Positions 1 to 11,094 of a stretch of DNA of 64,000 nt are shown piece after piece. A model generated the notes under the pieces. The model had not been told where the DNA came from, did not search any database, and worked only from the letters and a program-made list of their open reading frames with translations. Position numbers and translations under genes: made by a program. The DNA comes from Aspergillus flavus (lineage: Eukaryota; Ascomycota; Eurotiomycetes; Eurotiales; Aspergillaceae): the NCBI RefSeq assembly GCF_009017415.1, contig NC_092407.1:3720001-3784000 (forward strand), written 5' to 3'. Numbering within the stretch: the stretch's first letter is position 1; each line of letters starts with the position of its first letter.

Positions 1-250
1 AGTTTACAGTAAGCAAATGGAGACTAGTGCAAATGATGCCTGATCCTGGCCTGAGGCGAGCACGGACTCTCCGCCAGGCACTCAGCGGACTTGCGTAGAC
101 CTGGAGCTTCGCCCGAGCTTCCAAGAACAGCTCCCAACACCACCTTCCTCCCTTCCCTTACAAAGCTACTTCCCTGTCTTCGCCCTAAAATACTTCATTA
201 GTGCACATATATCAACCACCTTCTTCATTATACTGCCGAAATAGTCCAGC

Positions 251-1298
251 ATGTTCATCGCGCGATCGGAATATGGTAAGCTCCGTCAGACATCTCCCCT
301 CCAATGCGGGCTATCTAACAGCTTTGTCTCCAGACCGTGGAATTAAGTATGAGATCATCCGATGCTACTCACCTAGACGAAGATGTCTTTCTGTGTTCTA
401 ACGATGGAATTATCACAGCACCTTCTCCCCCGAAGGACGTTTATTCCAGGTCGAATACTCTCTTGAAGCTATCAAACTAGGTTCGACAGCGATCGGTGTA
501 TGTTTCCCGCATCTTCCAAATAATCCAGTCCAGAATCCTAGGCTTGCCACATAGACTATCTGGCAGCCGTACACTACACAACCGGAGCCCAACACACCAT
601 TCTGACTTCATATCAGGTCGCAACCAACGAAGGTGTCATCCTGGGCGTTGAGAAGCGTGTCACATCTACTCTCCTTGAAGCCTCTTCCGTCGAAAAGATT
701 GTCGAGATTGATCAGCACATCGGCTGTGCTATGTCCGGTCTGCAGGCAGATGCCCGGAACCTCGTTGAGCATGCCCGCGTTGAGTGCCAAAACCATGCCT
801 TCCACTATGCCGAACCACTGCGAGTTGAGAGCTGCACCCAGGCTATTTGCGATTTGGCCTTGAGATTCGGAGAGACTGGAGACGACGAGGAAAGCGTCAT
901 GAGTAGGCCTTTTGGTGTTGCTTTGTTAATTGCGGGTTTCGATGAGGATGGCCCTCAACTGTATGTTTCTCTTGATGTCGGATCGACCTTCTCAGAAAAT
1001 ATGTGCTAATTTAGCTAGATATCATGCCGAGCCATCCGGTACATTCTACCGATACGACGCGAAGGCCATCGGATCCGGAAGCGAGGGTGCGCAAGCGGAA
1101 CTGCAAAACGAATATCACCGCTCCCTCACTCTAGAAGAAGCGGAGACACTGGTCCTCAAGACGCTGAAGCAGGTCATGGAGGAGAAGTTGGACGCAAAGA
1201 ACGTTCAGCTTGCCAGTGTGACCAAGGAGAAGGGTTTCCGTATCTACAATGATGAGGAGATGGGACGGGCTGTTGCGACCTTGGGTGGTAATCAATAA
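251..1298 (+). CDS. PUP2: 20S proteasome subunit alpha type-5
   Basis: This is an alpha-ring subunit of the 20S proteasome core, which degrades ubiquitinated proteins in cytosol and nucleus. Predicted exons are 251-275, 334-346, 419-497, 617-960 and 1019-1298, giving 246 residues, the usual length for alpha-5. The N-terminus ([19 protein letters not shown]) carries the proteasome alpha signature, with the YDRG motif and the [13 protein letters not shown] helix-0 region. The middle has the alpha-5 features [12 protein letters not shown] and the strand around [12 protein letters not shown], and the C-terminus has the [18 protein letters not shown] helix. Every exon join keeps frame at GT-AG sites, and exon 2 is only 13 nt, so automated models may miss it. 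The gene is convergent with the Rrp8 gene downstream. Family assignment is firm; the 617 acceptor is the least certain join. Confidence 0.95.
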
Positions 1299-1512
1299 GC
1301 GAAATAATGCACAATGATTGTGACGAGCCTATGCGTTATATTGAGAATACATGTCATACATGGGCTGGTATCTGTTCTGGAAGTCGAATAGAAAAGATCT
1401 GTCTAATGATTTATCCCTCAAGTCTTGTTCCGACCCGATAGGGCTTCGCTGATAATACAACAAAGGTATGATTTTTATATACAGGTCGCTGCACATCTAG
1501 ACTCTTCCATCT

Positions 1513-3057
1513 CTACCTAATCTTATAGACACAGGGCTTAAGAACGGCGGCTTCTTGCTCAGGGGACATATTGTTACCGGCATCGGCTGGTTTCTCAATG
1601 AACCTCTTCTTGCCTGGTCCAGCTTTTGTACCGGTTGCGGATGCATGCTTGCCCTTTGACGGTGCGGGGCCTTGTTTGACAAACACCATCTTCACGAACA
1701 TCTTGTTGGACTTGTCCACCGACTCAGGCTTGAGGATGAAGCCTCTCGTACGAAACACTTCAATGAATGATGATATATCTGTCTCGTCATTATCGGTAGG
1801 ACGGGCATCTTCAGCGTAGACCTCTGCATCATCGGCGTCAGAGTCAGCATCGTCTTCTCCTCCGCGCTTCTTGAGCTTTTTCTTCTCCGACTTGCTGAGA
1901 GGTTTCCTAGCTCCAATCTGTGCTTTCTTGCGCATCACTTTGCCGAAACGGCTCTTGACCTCGCTCACCCAGCATTCTCCCTTGCCATCACTACGCAGTA
2001 CACGCCATGCTTCTTCCACAAATGATACCCAGTTGGTGCCCATCAGACTGAGACAGAAGATGGCCACATCAACGCTACCATCATTAATTGGAAGGTTCGA
2101 GATGTCCGCTTTGGTAATAGGAGAGCCTTCAGGGGCATGCAAGTCATAGCTGTGAAAGTTCAACTTCAGCTTTTGCGCCGAAGGGATAAGTGCACGAGCA
2201 AGCTGAGCGTCACCACAGCCAAGATCAGCGATGGTGCATGTTCCGTTAGGCCGCCGAGGTAGCGGGTCACGACCTTTGCTGCCAGATTTGTCTCCTTTCC
2301 TGGGAGCAGCCGGCACCTTTGCTCTGGACCGGATGGACTGAATATAACCATCAACAGGATTCGAAGGCCAGGATTCTTTCACCTGGCGAGAGAAGCCAGC
2401 GTGGTATTCATCAAACAGTTCCGGACTGGCAGTGAACAGCTCGAGGGCCTTGCTAGACGGCGTTGTGTAAAGAGTTTCGTTCAAGTGACGGAACCGAGAG
2501 GAGATCAACTTCTGACGCATAGCTTGCTGAAGAGGCGTAAGGATTGCCTCAGTCTTGGGCGGGGCGGGAGCAATAGACCCGGTGGCTGCTGGAGCTTCTT
2601 TAGAAGTCACTTCGGTCTGATTCTGGGTTTCCTGCTGTTGCTGCTTGTTCTTGTTCTTCTGTTTCTTCTGTTTCTTATCCGCCTTCTTGCCTTCACCAAC
2701 ATCGGGCTTGGTTTGCTTGTCCAGCTTGGATTCATCTTTCCCTTGAGGCACTGATGGACTTTGCCCGGCCTTGCCTTGCACATCCTGTTCCTTCTTCTGT
2801 TTCTTCTCAGCCTTCATAGAGTTATTCGATCCCTGCTTGGAAGCTTTTTGGGTGCCCGTCTGTCCCTCAATATGCCGACGGTACATTTCATCAACATTTG
2901 CCTTAGTAACATGATCATCGCGCTTGCGCTTGTTATTCCTGTCCTTCGGTTTGGGGGTTCCGTTGGCCTGTTGGGGCTGGGCTTGAGACTGTGATCTTGG
3001 CTCGGTCTGCGCCTGTAGAGCAGAGCTCGAAACCGACCAACCTGGAACGGCGAACAT
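1513..3057 (-). CDS. RRP8: Rrp8-like 25S rRNA adenine-N1 methyltransferase
   Basis: Rrp8 is a nucleolar SAM-dependent methyltransferase that makes m1A in 25S rRNA and helps early pre-rRNA cleavage. The gene is one open exon of 514 residues. The first ~170 residues are a low-complexity Lys/Gln-rich region with many KKQKK-type runs, as expected for a nucleolar protein. The conserved domain starts near residue 185 (LTPLQQAMRQKLISSRFRHL). Motif I, IADLGCGDAQLA, lies near residue 280, and the family motif CLSLMGTNW follows, then GECWVSEVKSRFG. The C-terminal half also contains an acidic insertion (DDADSDADDAE). It is longer than yeast Rrp8 (392 residues) because of the N-terminal tail. It faces PUP2 tail to tail with about 215 bp between. 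Confidence 0.93.
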   Translation of the reverse strand: MFAVPGWSVSSSALQAQTEPRSQSQAQPQQANGTPKPKDRNNKRKRDDHVTKANVDEMYRRHIEGQTGTQKASKQGSNNSMKAEKKQKKEQDVQGKAGQSPSVPQGKDESKLDKQTKPDVGEGKKADKKQKKQKNKNKQQQQETQNQTEVTSKEAPAATGSIAPAPPKTEAILTPLQQAMRQKLISSRFRHLNETLYTTPSSKALELFTASPELFDEYHAGFSRQVKESWPSNPVDGYIQSIRSRAKVPAAPRKGDKSGSKGRDPLPRRPNGTCTIADLGCGDAQLARALIPSAQKLKLNFHSYDLHAPEGSPITKADISNLPINDGSVDVAIFCLSLMGTNWVSFVEEAWRVLRSDGKGECWVSEVKSRFGKVMRKKAQIGARKPLSKSEKKKLKKRGGEDDADSDADDAEVYAEDARPTDNDETDISSFIEVFRTRGFILKPESVDKSNKMFVKMVFVKQGPAPSKGKHASATGTKAGPGKKRFIEKPADAGNNMSPEQEAAVLKPCVYKIR

Positions 3058-4209
3058 GACTGTGGTGGGGATGTGAGGGTATCAAGCTATCTGTCACGGT
3101 ATGCTAACTCGAATGACTTCAATCGATTGGTAATAATTCTGCAATGATCCCACTGTAAGATACACTGGGAACAAATGCCATGTGAAGTAACCGCTCCAAA
3201 AATTTCTGGCAGTAAAAGGCGGGACTCGAACAAAATTTCGCCGTTTAGTTTCTTATTTTCTGCCGACTCACGGCAAGGCGGTCAATGCGGCGACGATGAT
3301 GCACGGTCATGGTCATGGACGAGCTTAAGGTTGGGACAAGGCCCAGAACAAGGTCTTTTCTTCGCCTTTGTTGTGCTTGCTTTTTCTTTGGAATGGCAAT
3401 GATTTGGTGGCTTACCTGGCCCTCGTACAGATTAAAACACAAAGTGTCTTCTCTTTCTTTCTCTCTTCTTTTCTTCTTGGTTTCCTTTTCCACTCAATTT
3501 TCTCTCTCAATATGCCCCAACAATTCGACACGGTGTTCCTATAAATCATGGTGATAAGATGCCTGACTCTGATGAGGGCGTCACCCCTGCCCGCGGGTTC
3601 GGAGTAAGTATACTACGGTGGATCTTACCGGTGTAGATCGTATTCTCTCCCACGGACATCTTTATTTATAGTTTAAACCTTAGCAACGTTTAAGACGGAC
3701 TGCCTCTTTTCTGAGTACAGCATTTGCTAGTTTGAGACCGCCGGTCCCTATCTGGCAATTTCTTTGTCTTGGCCGCATCGGCACTGAAATATTCATTGAG
3801 ACGGACCGGCACCTGTAATATTCCTGTGATATTAGTATATCACCTAGTATTATAGATAAACCTACACCAAACGATAAAAGTCACGGAATAGGAGAGGATG
3901 GACGTAAATGAACAGAAGATAGTCTGCCACCTTCGCAAGCCCCCCAGGATCTGTGAGTCGATCGGGAAACTTTATGCGGCCCCTCAGGCCAATCAGATTT
4001 GTCTCAGGCCTTCTTCCTCCTGGGACTAGTCTAGTGCTTTGCTCTCTGTTCCATGAGTTACTTCAACGCTGACTTCTTCGTCGCTCCACTGCCCCGGCCG
4101 AAAGCTATCTCGGTTTTCACTATATCATTCCTGTGGGCCCTGATTTTCTGAAGATTCAACACCTTCTTGAGTATGGAAGTAAACCTCCATTCGAGTCTTG
4201 CCAACGACC
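3058..4209. other. intergenic, pyrimidine-rich 5' region
   Basis: This stretch separates the divergent Rrp8 and Zn2Cys6 genes and should hold both promoters. A strongly pyrimidine-rich tract runs on the + strand from about 3440 to 3510, typical of fungal core promoters or 5' leaders. Just after it lies a short start codon-led frame (3559-3603, 15 codons) ending at a canonical GTAAGT donor; it is described in the findings. I see no other coding signal. Confidence 0.4.
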
Positions 4210-7200
4210 ATGGAGAATGCGAACTCTATCAAGCCACTCAAGCAGGAAGCTTTCACCAGTACCACACCTACAGAGCCGGGTCGTGACTGCTCAGGCGTCA
4301 AACAACAAGACGTAGAGCAGACAGCGCTGGATGATGTACCTGCTCAAAAAGTCCCCAAGAGACGCACTAAAACAGGATGTTTGAGTACGATTGACTCCTA
4401 ATTGGGACCCCTTAGATGATAATGTCTTTGACTAATTGTTAAAGCTTGCCGGCAACGTCGCATCAAATGCGGGGAAGAGAAACCTGTATGCAAGAACTGC
4501 GTCAAATCGAAACGAGAGTGCAAAGGGTATGCCCAGCGCCTAGTCTTCAAGAACCCTCTGGGTATTCCGGGGTTTTCGAACCTCCAGCAGACATTCACTG
4601 CAGCAACAGTACCACTTTCTAGCGGATACAATGCTGCTGTATCGTTGCAAGAGAAGCCAGGTAGTTCTCGCCAACCGGCCCTCGCCCCTAAGCCGGTTTC
4701 ACTTCCAACTACGGGGCATGACCCTATGCCAACCACCGTGGTTTCGCAGCCACAGGGAAGCCAGCAAACTAATGCCATGCCCACTCCTTATGGGCCGGGC
4801 GAAGGGCAGACTCTGGCACATCCGGCATCTAAACACTACATGGCTTCTGAGTCTCCTTCCTGGATTCCATCACACTCGTGGAAAACGGAATCAGAGATAA
4901 GGGAAAACTACATACACCATGGCGCGCGTGACCTTTCTATTCAAGGCTATTACCCAGATATCCAAGGGAGCAACCGTCCCTCGCACTCGTCTGCCGCACC
5001 TCAAACTTTATCAAACAATACAATGCATTCCCAAGTTTCTTCTGGTATACTACAGGTAAAAGTCTAAAACATGCGTTCTATGACACTATTGATTAGTGCT
5101 AATATTCTGCGAGTTACCAAAGTCACCCCAGGCATCGTATTCAGCTGCTCCTCATCAAGAACAGCAAACGCACCAATTTACACCAGCACATCCATCAATA
5201 TCTCCCTCCCAGGTGACATATATGGATGAGGATGATGACTACTACGATGTTGAGACTGACGAAGAACCAGAAGAGCAGGCGTCAACGCAGAATTTTAATC
5301 AACTGAGTCTCATAATGACCTCTGCCAACAGAGATGAACGGCAACTCCGTTCATTTACAACATACCTGAACGAGCCTAACATCCTAGCTTCATATCACCC
5401 TACCCTCGGTTCATCTCCTTTGAACAATCCCAAAACCGCTCGAGTATTTCTTCACTTCATCCACTCCACAGGTCCCTCTCTATCAATCTTCGAGCGCCAT
5501 CCCATCGACCCTTCGACTATGTTCGGTGCCCCTGTTCCAGCTGCACAGCAAGGATTGTGGACGTACACGTTGCCTTTCAAGGCGTTAGAACATCCGGCAT
5601 TGCTTCAAGCTATTCTTGCGCTTAGTAGCTTACACATCTCGTTCCTGCAAGAAGCGCCCGCCACGGTCTCTATGAAACATTATCACTACGCTCTCAAACG
5701 GATCGGGGCGGCAGTAGGCCTCCCCACGAGACGTAAACAAGTTGGCACTTTAGCTGCGGCTCAGTTATTAGGTTATTACGAAGTGATGGCCGCCGATCCT
5801 TCAAAATGGAACAACCACATTGCAGGAGCAGCTCAGCTGGTGCGCGAGATCGATTATGCCGGCATAACGCGGGACCTTCGTGCCCATCGACGCAGAATCT
5901 GTGCTCAACAATATGAAGTGGGCGGCTTCGGCTTTCCGCTTGTTGGGAGTCATTCTTTTAATAATTCATTTTCAGAAGACGATCCTTTTGCTGAAAAGGA
6001 AAATAGCATCGACGAGAATATTATAGGTACTATCGTCGGTCGAGCGGTTAACTATGATGATTTCGGCGAAGTCGATGATGGCTATGATGTGCGACGTTCT
6101 AGAAGGTACTTCACTCGAAAAGACATCGAGAATTTCCGGGTCCAATGCGACCTATATTGGTGGTATTTTAAGCAAGATATCTTTCAGAGCATGCTTACCG
6201 GTAATGGGACGTTGTTAGTAGAACCCCATGCCACTGATTGACAATTCATGAGCTCACTGCAAAATAGCATGCCTAGTTCCCAATGGGGCCAGTGCCCTCC
6301 ACGAGCAGGTTTAGGCAGATTGGACGCTATCTACGGCTCAGCAGACCATCTGTGGCTCCTCCTCGCCCGAGTAACCACTTTTGGAATTCGGGATAGAAAA
6401 AGAAAATTAGCTGCCATGGCAGCGACGGGAGGAAATTGGAAGCCCGGCCCTGAACTCTCCAAATTCATGGCCCGTTTCGTTAAGGGCCCCCCGGATGCAC
6501 GGGCCAGACCTGCTTCGAACTCATCGTCCAGCACATCTCCTGCCTTTTCTGGTGTCCCAGTTGGAGCACAGGCGCACGGTGCCAACAGCGCCGGGTCTAG
6601 TCCGTGGTCTGGAGGTGGGTCAGAAAAGTCGGTATCGGGAAAATCACCAGAACCACGCCAGTCACACAACAGTAGTCATGGGTCACAACCAGGAGCTCCT
6701 CCCATGTATGGTATGGTCCCAGTGAGTGGACCCAAGCGACTGCCTTTAGCGTTTGTTGAAGCAACGACTCACGCTGGCTCTGTTGGACAAGATGATGACG
6801 ACTCTGAAAGTTTATCGTATAGTGAAGCTGAACATGAATGGGAGAGCATTTTGGCAGCCTTTGAGACATTTGCTCATGCTCTCGGGCCCTACTTCAGGCC
6901 TCTACCTTCTGATAGTGCACCTCCCATCTCAACTGTGTTTGGACCCGCCCTTCAGTACCGTACGCATACGATTGCAGTAATATGGGGCTATTACTACATA
7001 GGCCGCATCCTTTTGCACAGAATGCATCCGTGCATGCCACCTGCAATGATGGTTGCTGCGGGCGTAGCTGCACCTACCACGGCGGAATTCTCTCAAATTA
7101 TTGGGAAGATCGCGGCAGGCATTTACTACCCACAGCTGTTTAATCTAGAAGCAGGAAGTCTGAGCCCCACCCTGGGCTCTTGTCTGATCGAAATCACCGT

Positions 7201-7555
7201 GCCTATATTCTTCGCCGCCGTGCAATTCACAGACCCGCCTCAGCGTGAATGGACAGTCGCTAAATTGCGCACCGTCTCCCGCTTGACGGGCTGGAAAGCA
7301 TCGGATGCCATACTCCATGGATGTGAGAGCGCATGGAGAGCTGCTGCAAAGCAAGGACGTGGTCCTCCATATTATCCGCAAGACGAGGCCGTTGCGCACC
7401 AGCCGCCCGCTTGGATGTCGGCTACAGAAAGTCAAACTAATGAAAACTCCGAAAGACGCTTTGTGAAAGTAAAACCTCCATATGTGCACTATGCCATGGG
7501 GGTTTTGAGCTTGGAGGACGACATGGAAAACTTGGGGATAAACGAGCGGGTGTAG
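4210..7555 (+). CDS. Zn(II)2Cys6 transcription factor
   Basis: This is a fungal binuclear zinc-cluster DNA-binding regulator of about 1057 residues. Predicted exons are 4210-4384, 4445-5055, 5114-6213 and 6268-7555. The start at 4210 sits in a good context (ACCATGG), with an in-frame stop just upstream. The zinc cluster spans the first splice join and reads C-x2-C-x6-C-x6-C-x2-C-x6-C (TGCLTCRQRRIKC ... CKNCVKSKREC), about residues 57-86, with basic residues between Cys2 and Cys3. A Ser/Pro/Gln-rich linker and an acidic patch (DEDDDYYDVETDEEPEE) follow. From about residue 380 a helical fungal-specific regulatory domain begins (ALLQAILALSSLHISFLQ). The third intron is inferred because an in-frame TGA at 6239 interrupts an otherwise continuous frame; acceptors at 6267 and 6276 both keep frame. 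I do not recognise the target pathway. Confidence 0.88.
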
Positions 7556-9017
7556 CGCAGCATCCTGCATATTGTCAACTAGCAAAAAGTTTGATGTCGT
7601 TGCGATCCACATCAAGATGACCGAAGCGGTAAAGGATGAGGTGAGACATCTTCGTTGTTCAAGTGCGACTTTCGGGGGAAGGCATCAGGAAACGAGGGAA
7701 ACCTCACGGTTTAGGTTTCCCTGACGAGACTCACAAGAAACATTTTACTGAGGAAGAAGCAGGTGTCCCTAAACGGCTCTTGGAGGCTCCACCGTGGCTG
7801 TCCTTATTCTGCCGAAGTTCCAGGACAAGTGTGCGATTACAAGTGGATATGATTCGCGGCTTTGCACCGTAACTCTGCTTCCCGTCTGCTGCTTTCCCAG
7901 TCTGGAAGAGCGGACAGCTGTCAACTGTAGGGATGGTACCATATATATAGAGCTACCCGCAGGGACACCTAAGACTGCAGATCGGCAATGCCCTTGCAGG
8001 ATAGTGGAGGATGTCTTGGAACCGGAGCCTTTCCGTTGCAGTTGGATTTGTATCAACAGTGTGGAGAACCTTGGGTTCTAGACGTGGCTATTTGGGACCA
8101 CTTAGTTGAATCCACATGCTGATATGCATCAGCAGTATCACTTTTCTAGCAGACAGCGACGCCCAGTCGGGATGTACGAATTGAGTAGACTAATGCTTTT
8201 TCGCCTACGGCGCATAGGCGGATAATGTAATGCCCAAAAGATGCAGGCAGTTGTAGAGCTGAGACTGACAGGCTAGAACTTGCACTGGATTGGGTAGCCA
8301 CATCGACGGTCTGTAGGAGGTACGGACCCTAGATTAGTTCCGGGGAGTAGTCGGTCTAGTCAGTATCTGATTCTGGACCCCTGTCCTGCGCTTGGCTAGT
8401 GTCAGAGATCGACGACTATCCTGCCATTCAGCATCAACGGTTGGGCAGGAGGAGACCATCAGCGTCTCGATGAGAAGAGAAGGCGAAGCCTTGTGGCGAA
8501 TGGCTAAGAATAACTGTGACCGGGCGCATACTCTGTATCGCGAGTAATCGCTTCTAGCAACATAGGGTGGAGGGAATATTACGGTAATGGAGGTACTACA
8601 CTATACTCTCTCTGCGACTGGGCGCCTCGGACGTCATCGTTAGTGGCCCGTTTCGAAACTCAGGCAGCGGCGTTTTTGTATTTTTTTTTACCATCTATCA
8701 ACTTTTTTACTTTTTTGATTATGTTTGTTCGATGATGCTCTCTCTTCTCTATCCATTCTCAATTAACATTTATACCCGCCTCGTCAACCCTCTGTTGTCC
8801 ATCTTGTTCCAGTCCACAATCATCTTCTCCACTGTTCTCATTTCTCTCTTCTCCTGATCGTTATCCACGGTTCTACTGCAAAACCACCCCGCTATCAGCC
8901 GTCGGCGGCCCGCAGTGTCAGCCGCTGCCGTCACCCACGGTTCGCATCCACCAGATCATTATTAACACCGCTTCTTCTACAAATCCCTGATCATAGGACC
9001 TCGTAATTATTAAGCAC
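7556..9017. other. intergenic with T/C-rich leader
   Basis: About 1.46 kb has no coding frame I can support. The last ~350 bases before the DUF8035 gene are rich in T and TC runs (poly-T near 8675-8690 and 8702-8717, TCTC tracts 8740-8870), as in a long fungal 5' leader and promoter. A TATA-like run (ATATATATAG) occurs near 7942, but no gene obviously uses it. Confidence 0.35.
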
Positions 9018-10477
9018 ATGCCTCGATACGACGAATATCGCCGCTCCACTGGCGTGCTCGAGACAGAGCCTGACCGCTGGGATCCAGATCGTTTTGCTCG
9101 TGAGCGACGGGAACGCCATCATTCCCGTGGCCCGCCAGTTCTCGATCGACCCCGCCGGGTAGAGGATGAACGATTCGAATATCGCCTACAGGAGCATGAC
9201 CGGTACGGCCCTCCTGCACGCCGCGCCGGCAGGCAGTATGAGGACGACCATCTCATTCACCCGTCGGGACCGCTGGTGGCCTATGACCATTCACGTGCAG
9301 ACAGCCCTCCTCCTCGTCCCCGTCTCCTCAGACGGCAATCTTCCTTAGATACCTTTGACCGAATCCCCTCGCGCAAGCTAGATGAGTACTACTATCGCCC
9401 GGCCGCTCCCAGGGCCGCCCCCAGTCCCCCACCAGCGCGGAGACGGTCCTTTCGACGCTCCCGCGAGCCGGACTTTTACGAGGAGATCCGCATCGCAGAA
9501 CCGGATTATTTCGGCGACGAGGAATATCGCGGTTTCCGGGAACGAAGTCGCGCTTCAGCCCACCCGCGTCGCTCGGGCAGTCATTTCCACGAGCGGGTAG
9601 TCGAAGAGAAGGTTGAAATCGACAAACCGTATCCTCGTAAAGGCAAGACCAGGGTGCCCCGAAAGTTAATTCATCCTCATGCAATTCGTGAGCTTGGATA
9701 CCCTTATGAGGAAGAGGTACGTGTCCTTTAGGTGGAGCAGATGTGGATTGCATCCACTTCGACGTTGGCTGACTCGCGACAGGGTGACATGGTCATTATC
9801 CAACTTGCACTATCCAAGGAACAAATCGACGAAGTGATTAGTCGAAGTCGCACGATCAAGCGCCGGACCGAAAGCAAGTGACCACGTGCCTAAGATCTAG
9901 AAAGTATATAAACTAACAATCTCCCAGCTCGGATCATCCACACCTCGCCGTCCCCCGTACGGGAAAAGACGAAAGAAAGGACAGTGGAACGAGTCGCTAT
10001 GGAGGCCTATTCGCCCCGAACAAGCTACAACACCCTGATTGTTGAGCCGTCACCCTCACGGCACCGATCGCGAACGCGTCAATACGATATCTCGGAGCGG
10101 AAAGTGACTAGGGCTGTCTCCCGTGCGCGGTCTATTTCGGTCCATGGTCGCCGCCGTGGTCGGTCATCGCCTGTGCGCATGGTCGAGCCCTATGTTGAGT
10201 CCAGCAGCTCTCATGCAGGCCCACTAATCGTGGTGCGCCCCCGAGACAGTGACGAAGATATCCGTGAATTTATGCCATTGGCGCGACGAAGCGGCGAAGT
10301 GACCCGGAGAACGGAGTTACTGACGGATGGCGACTATGAAGAGGTGATTGAGACGAAGAAAGATCGTAAAGGTAAGTTGTGTCGTGTTCAAAGAAAGCGA
10401 TGAATTGAATTCTGAGTCGTCAAATCCTAGGCCCCAATCCTCGGATTCTCCGTGCGATGATGGCAACCCTGACCTAA
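9018..10477 (+). CDS. DUF8035 family protein (unknown function)
   Basis: This is a conserved Pezizomycotina protein of unknown function, about 430 residues, very rich in Arg, Tyr, Glu and Pro. Predicted exons are 9018-9716, 9783-9873, 9928-10371 and 10431-10477. The N-terminal 200 residues are disordered RE/RS-rich sequence (for example ERRERHHSR and PSPPPARRRSFRRS). The conserved core spans the first intron: RKLIHPHAIRELGYPYEEE followed by GDMVIIQLALSKEQIDEVI. The tail again has RS/RGR stretches (SRHRSRTR, GRRRGRSSPVR), and a last small exon gives GPNPRILRAMMATLT. The second intron keeps frame only if the donor is GC (GCAAGT at 9874), giving Thr at the join; using the nearby GT leads to a stop within about 40 codons. 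Family naming is from recalled motif similarity. RS-like composition suggests an RNA- or nucleus-associated role, but that is inference. Confidence 0.75.
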
Positions 10478-11094
10478 GCGTGGTCCCTTCGAGACTTTGT
10501 TACACGTTTGTTCCTTACGACTTACCGATTTCTATCATGCGTTACGATTCATTGATCCAGACGTTCAGCAATGATTCCTCTGTATGATACACTATCAAGT
10601 TGGCTGTGACTTAAGGGTGTTCGACTGGGGTTCTGGGGGTTTTGGCTTTTGGTAATACTTGATGATAATAATGACCAATATTTGCATGTGTTTTTGTTTT
10701 GATTTTTTTTTTTTCTTTTCAATTATGCTTGTTCTTGTTTTCTTATCTTTCTTCTGTTTTCCTTCGTGCTGTTGTTATTGTGTTTTTCTGTGTCTTTTTG
10801 TTCGGACTATGAAGGATGCAGGGATGGGTCATGGCGATTAACCAGAATGGCATACTACACACTACATACATACACTAGTTACTATAGTTACTTCAATGTA
10901 ATTTATTGTGAAACGTGGCGGTGCACTTGAACTTCATCAAAGGCGGTGAGCGTGCATGGGGCCTCGACTCCGTGATCTGCCAGCACTCATAAACCAAACA
11001 AATCCTCGTTGTCTGCCTAAGGACAAGTTTGCCGTCTTGAAGTCATCTTTCTTCCCGAATATCACTTTTCAGTCGGATTGTCTTGACTTGCAAA
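10478..11094. other. intergenic, T-rich 3' and promoter region
   Basis: This interval holds the 3' flank of the DUF8035 gene and the promoter of the BAR gene. It has a marked T-rich run on the + strand (about 10690-10800) of the kind found in fungal 3' UTRs and polyadenylation regions. I see no coding frame with support. Confidence 0.35.
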
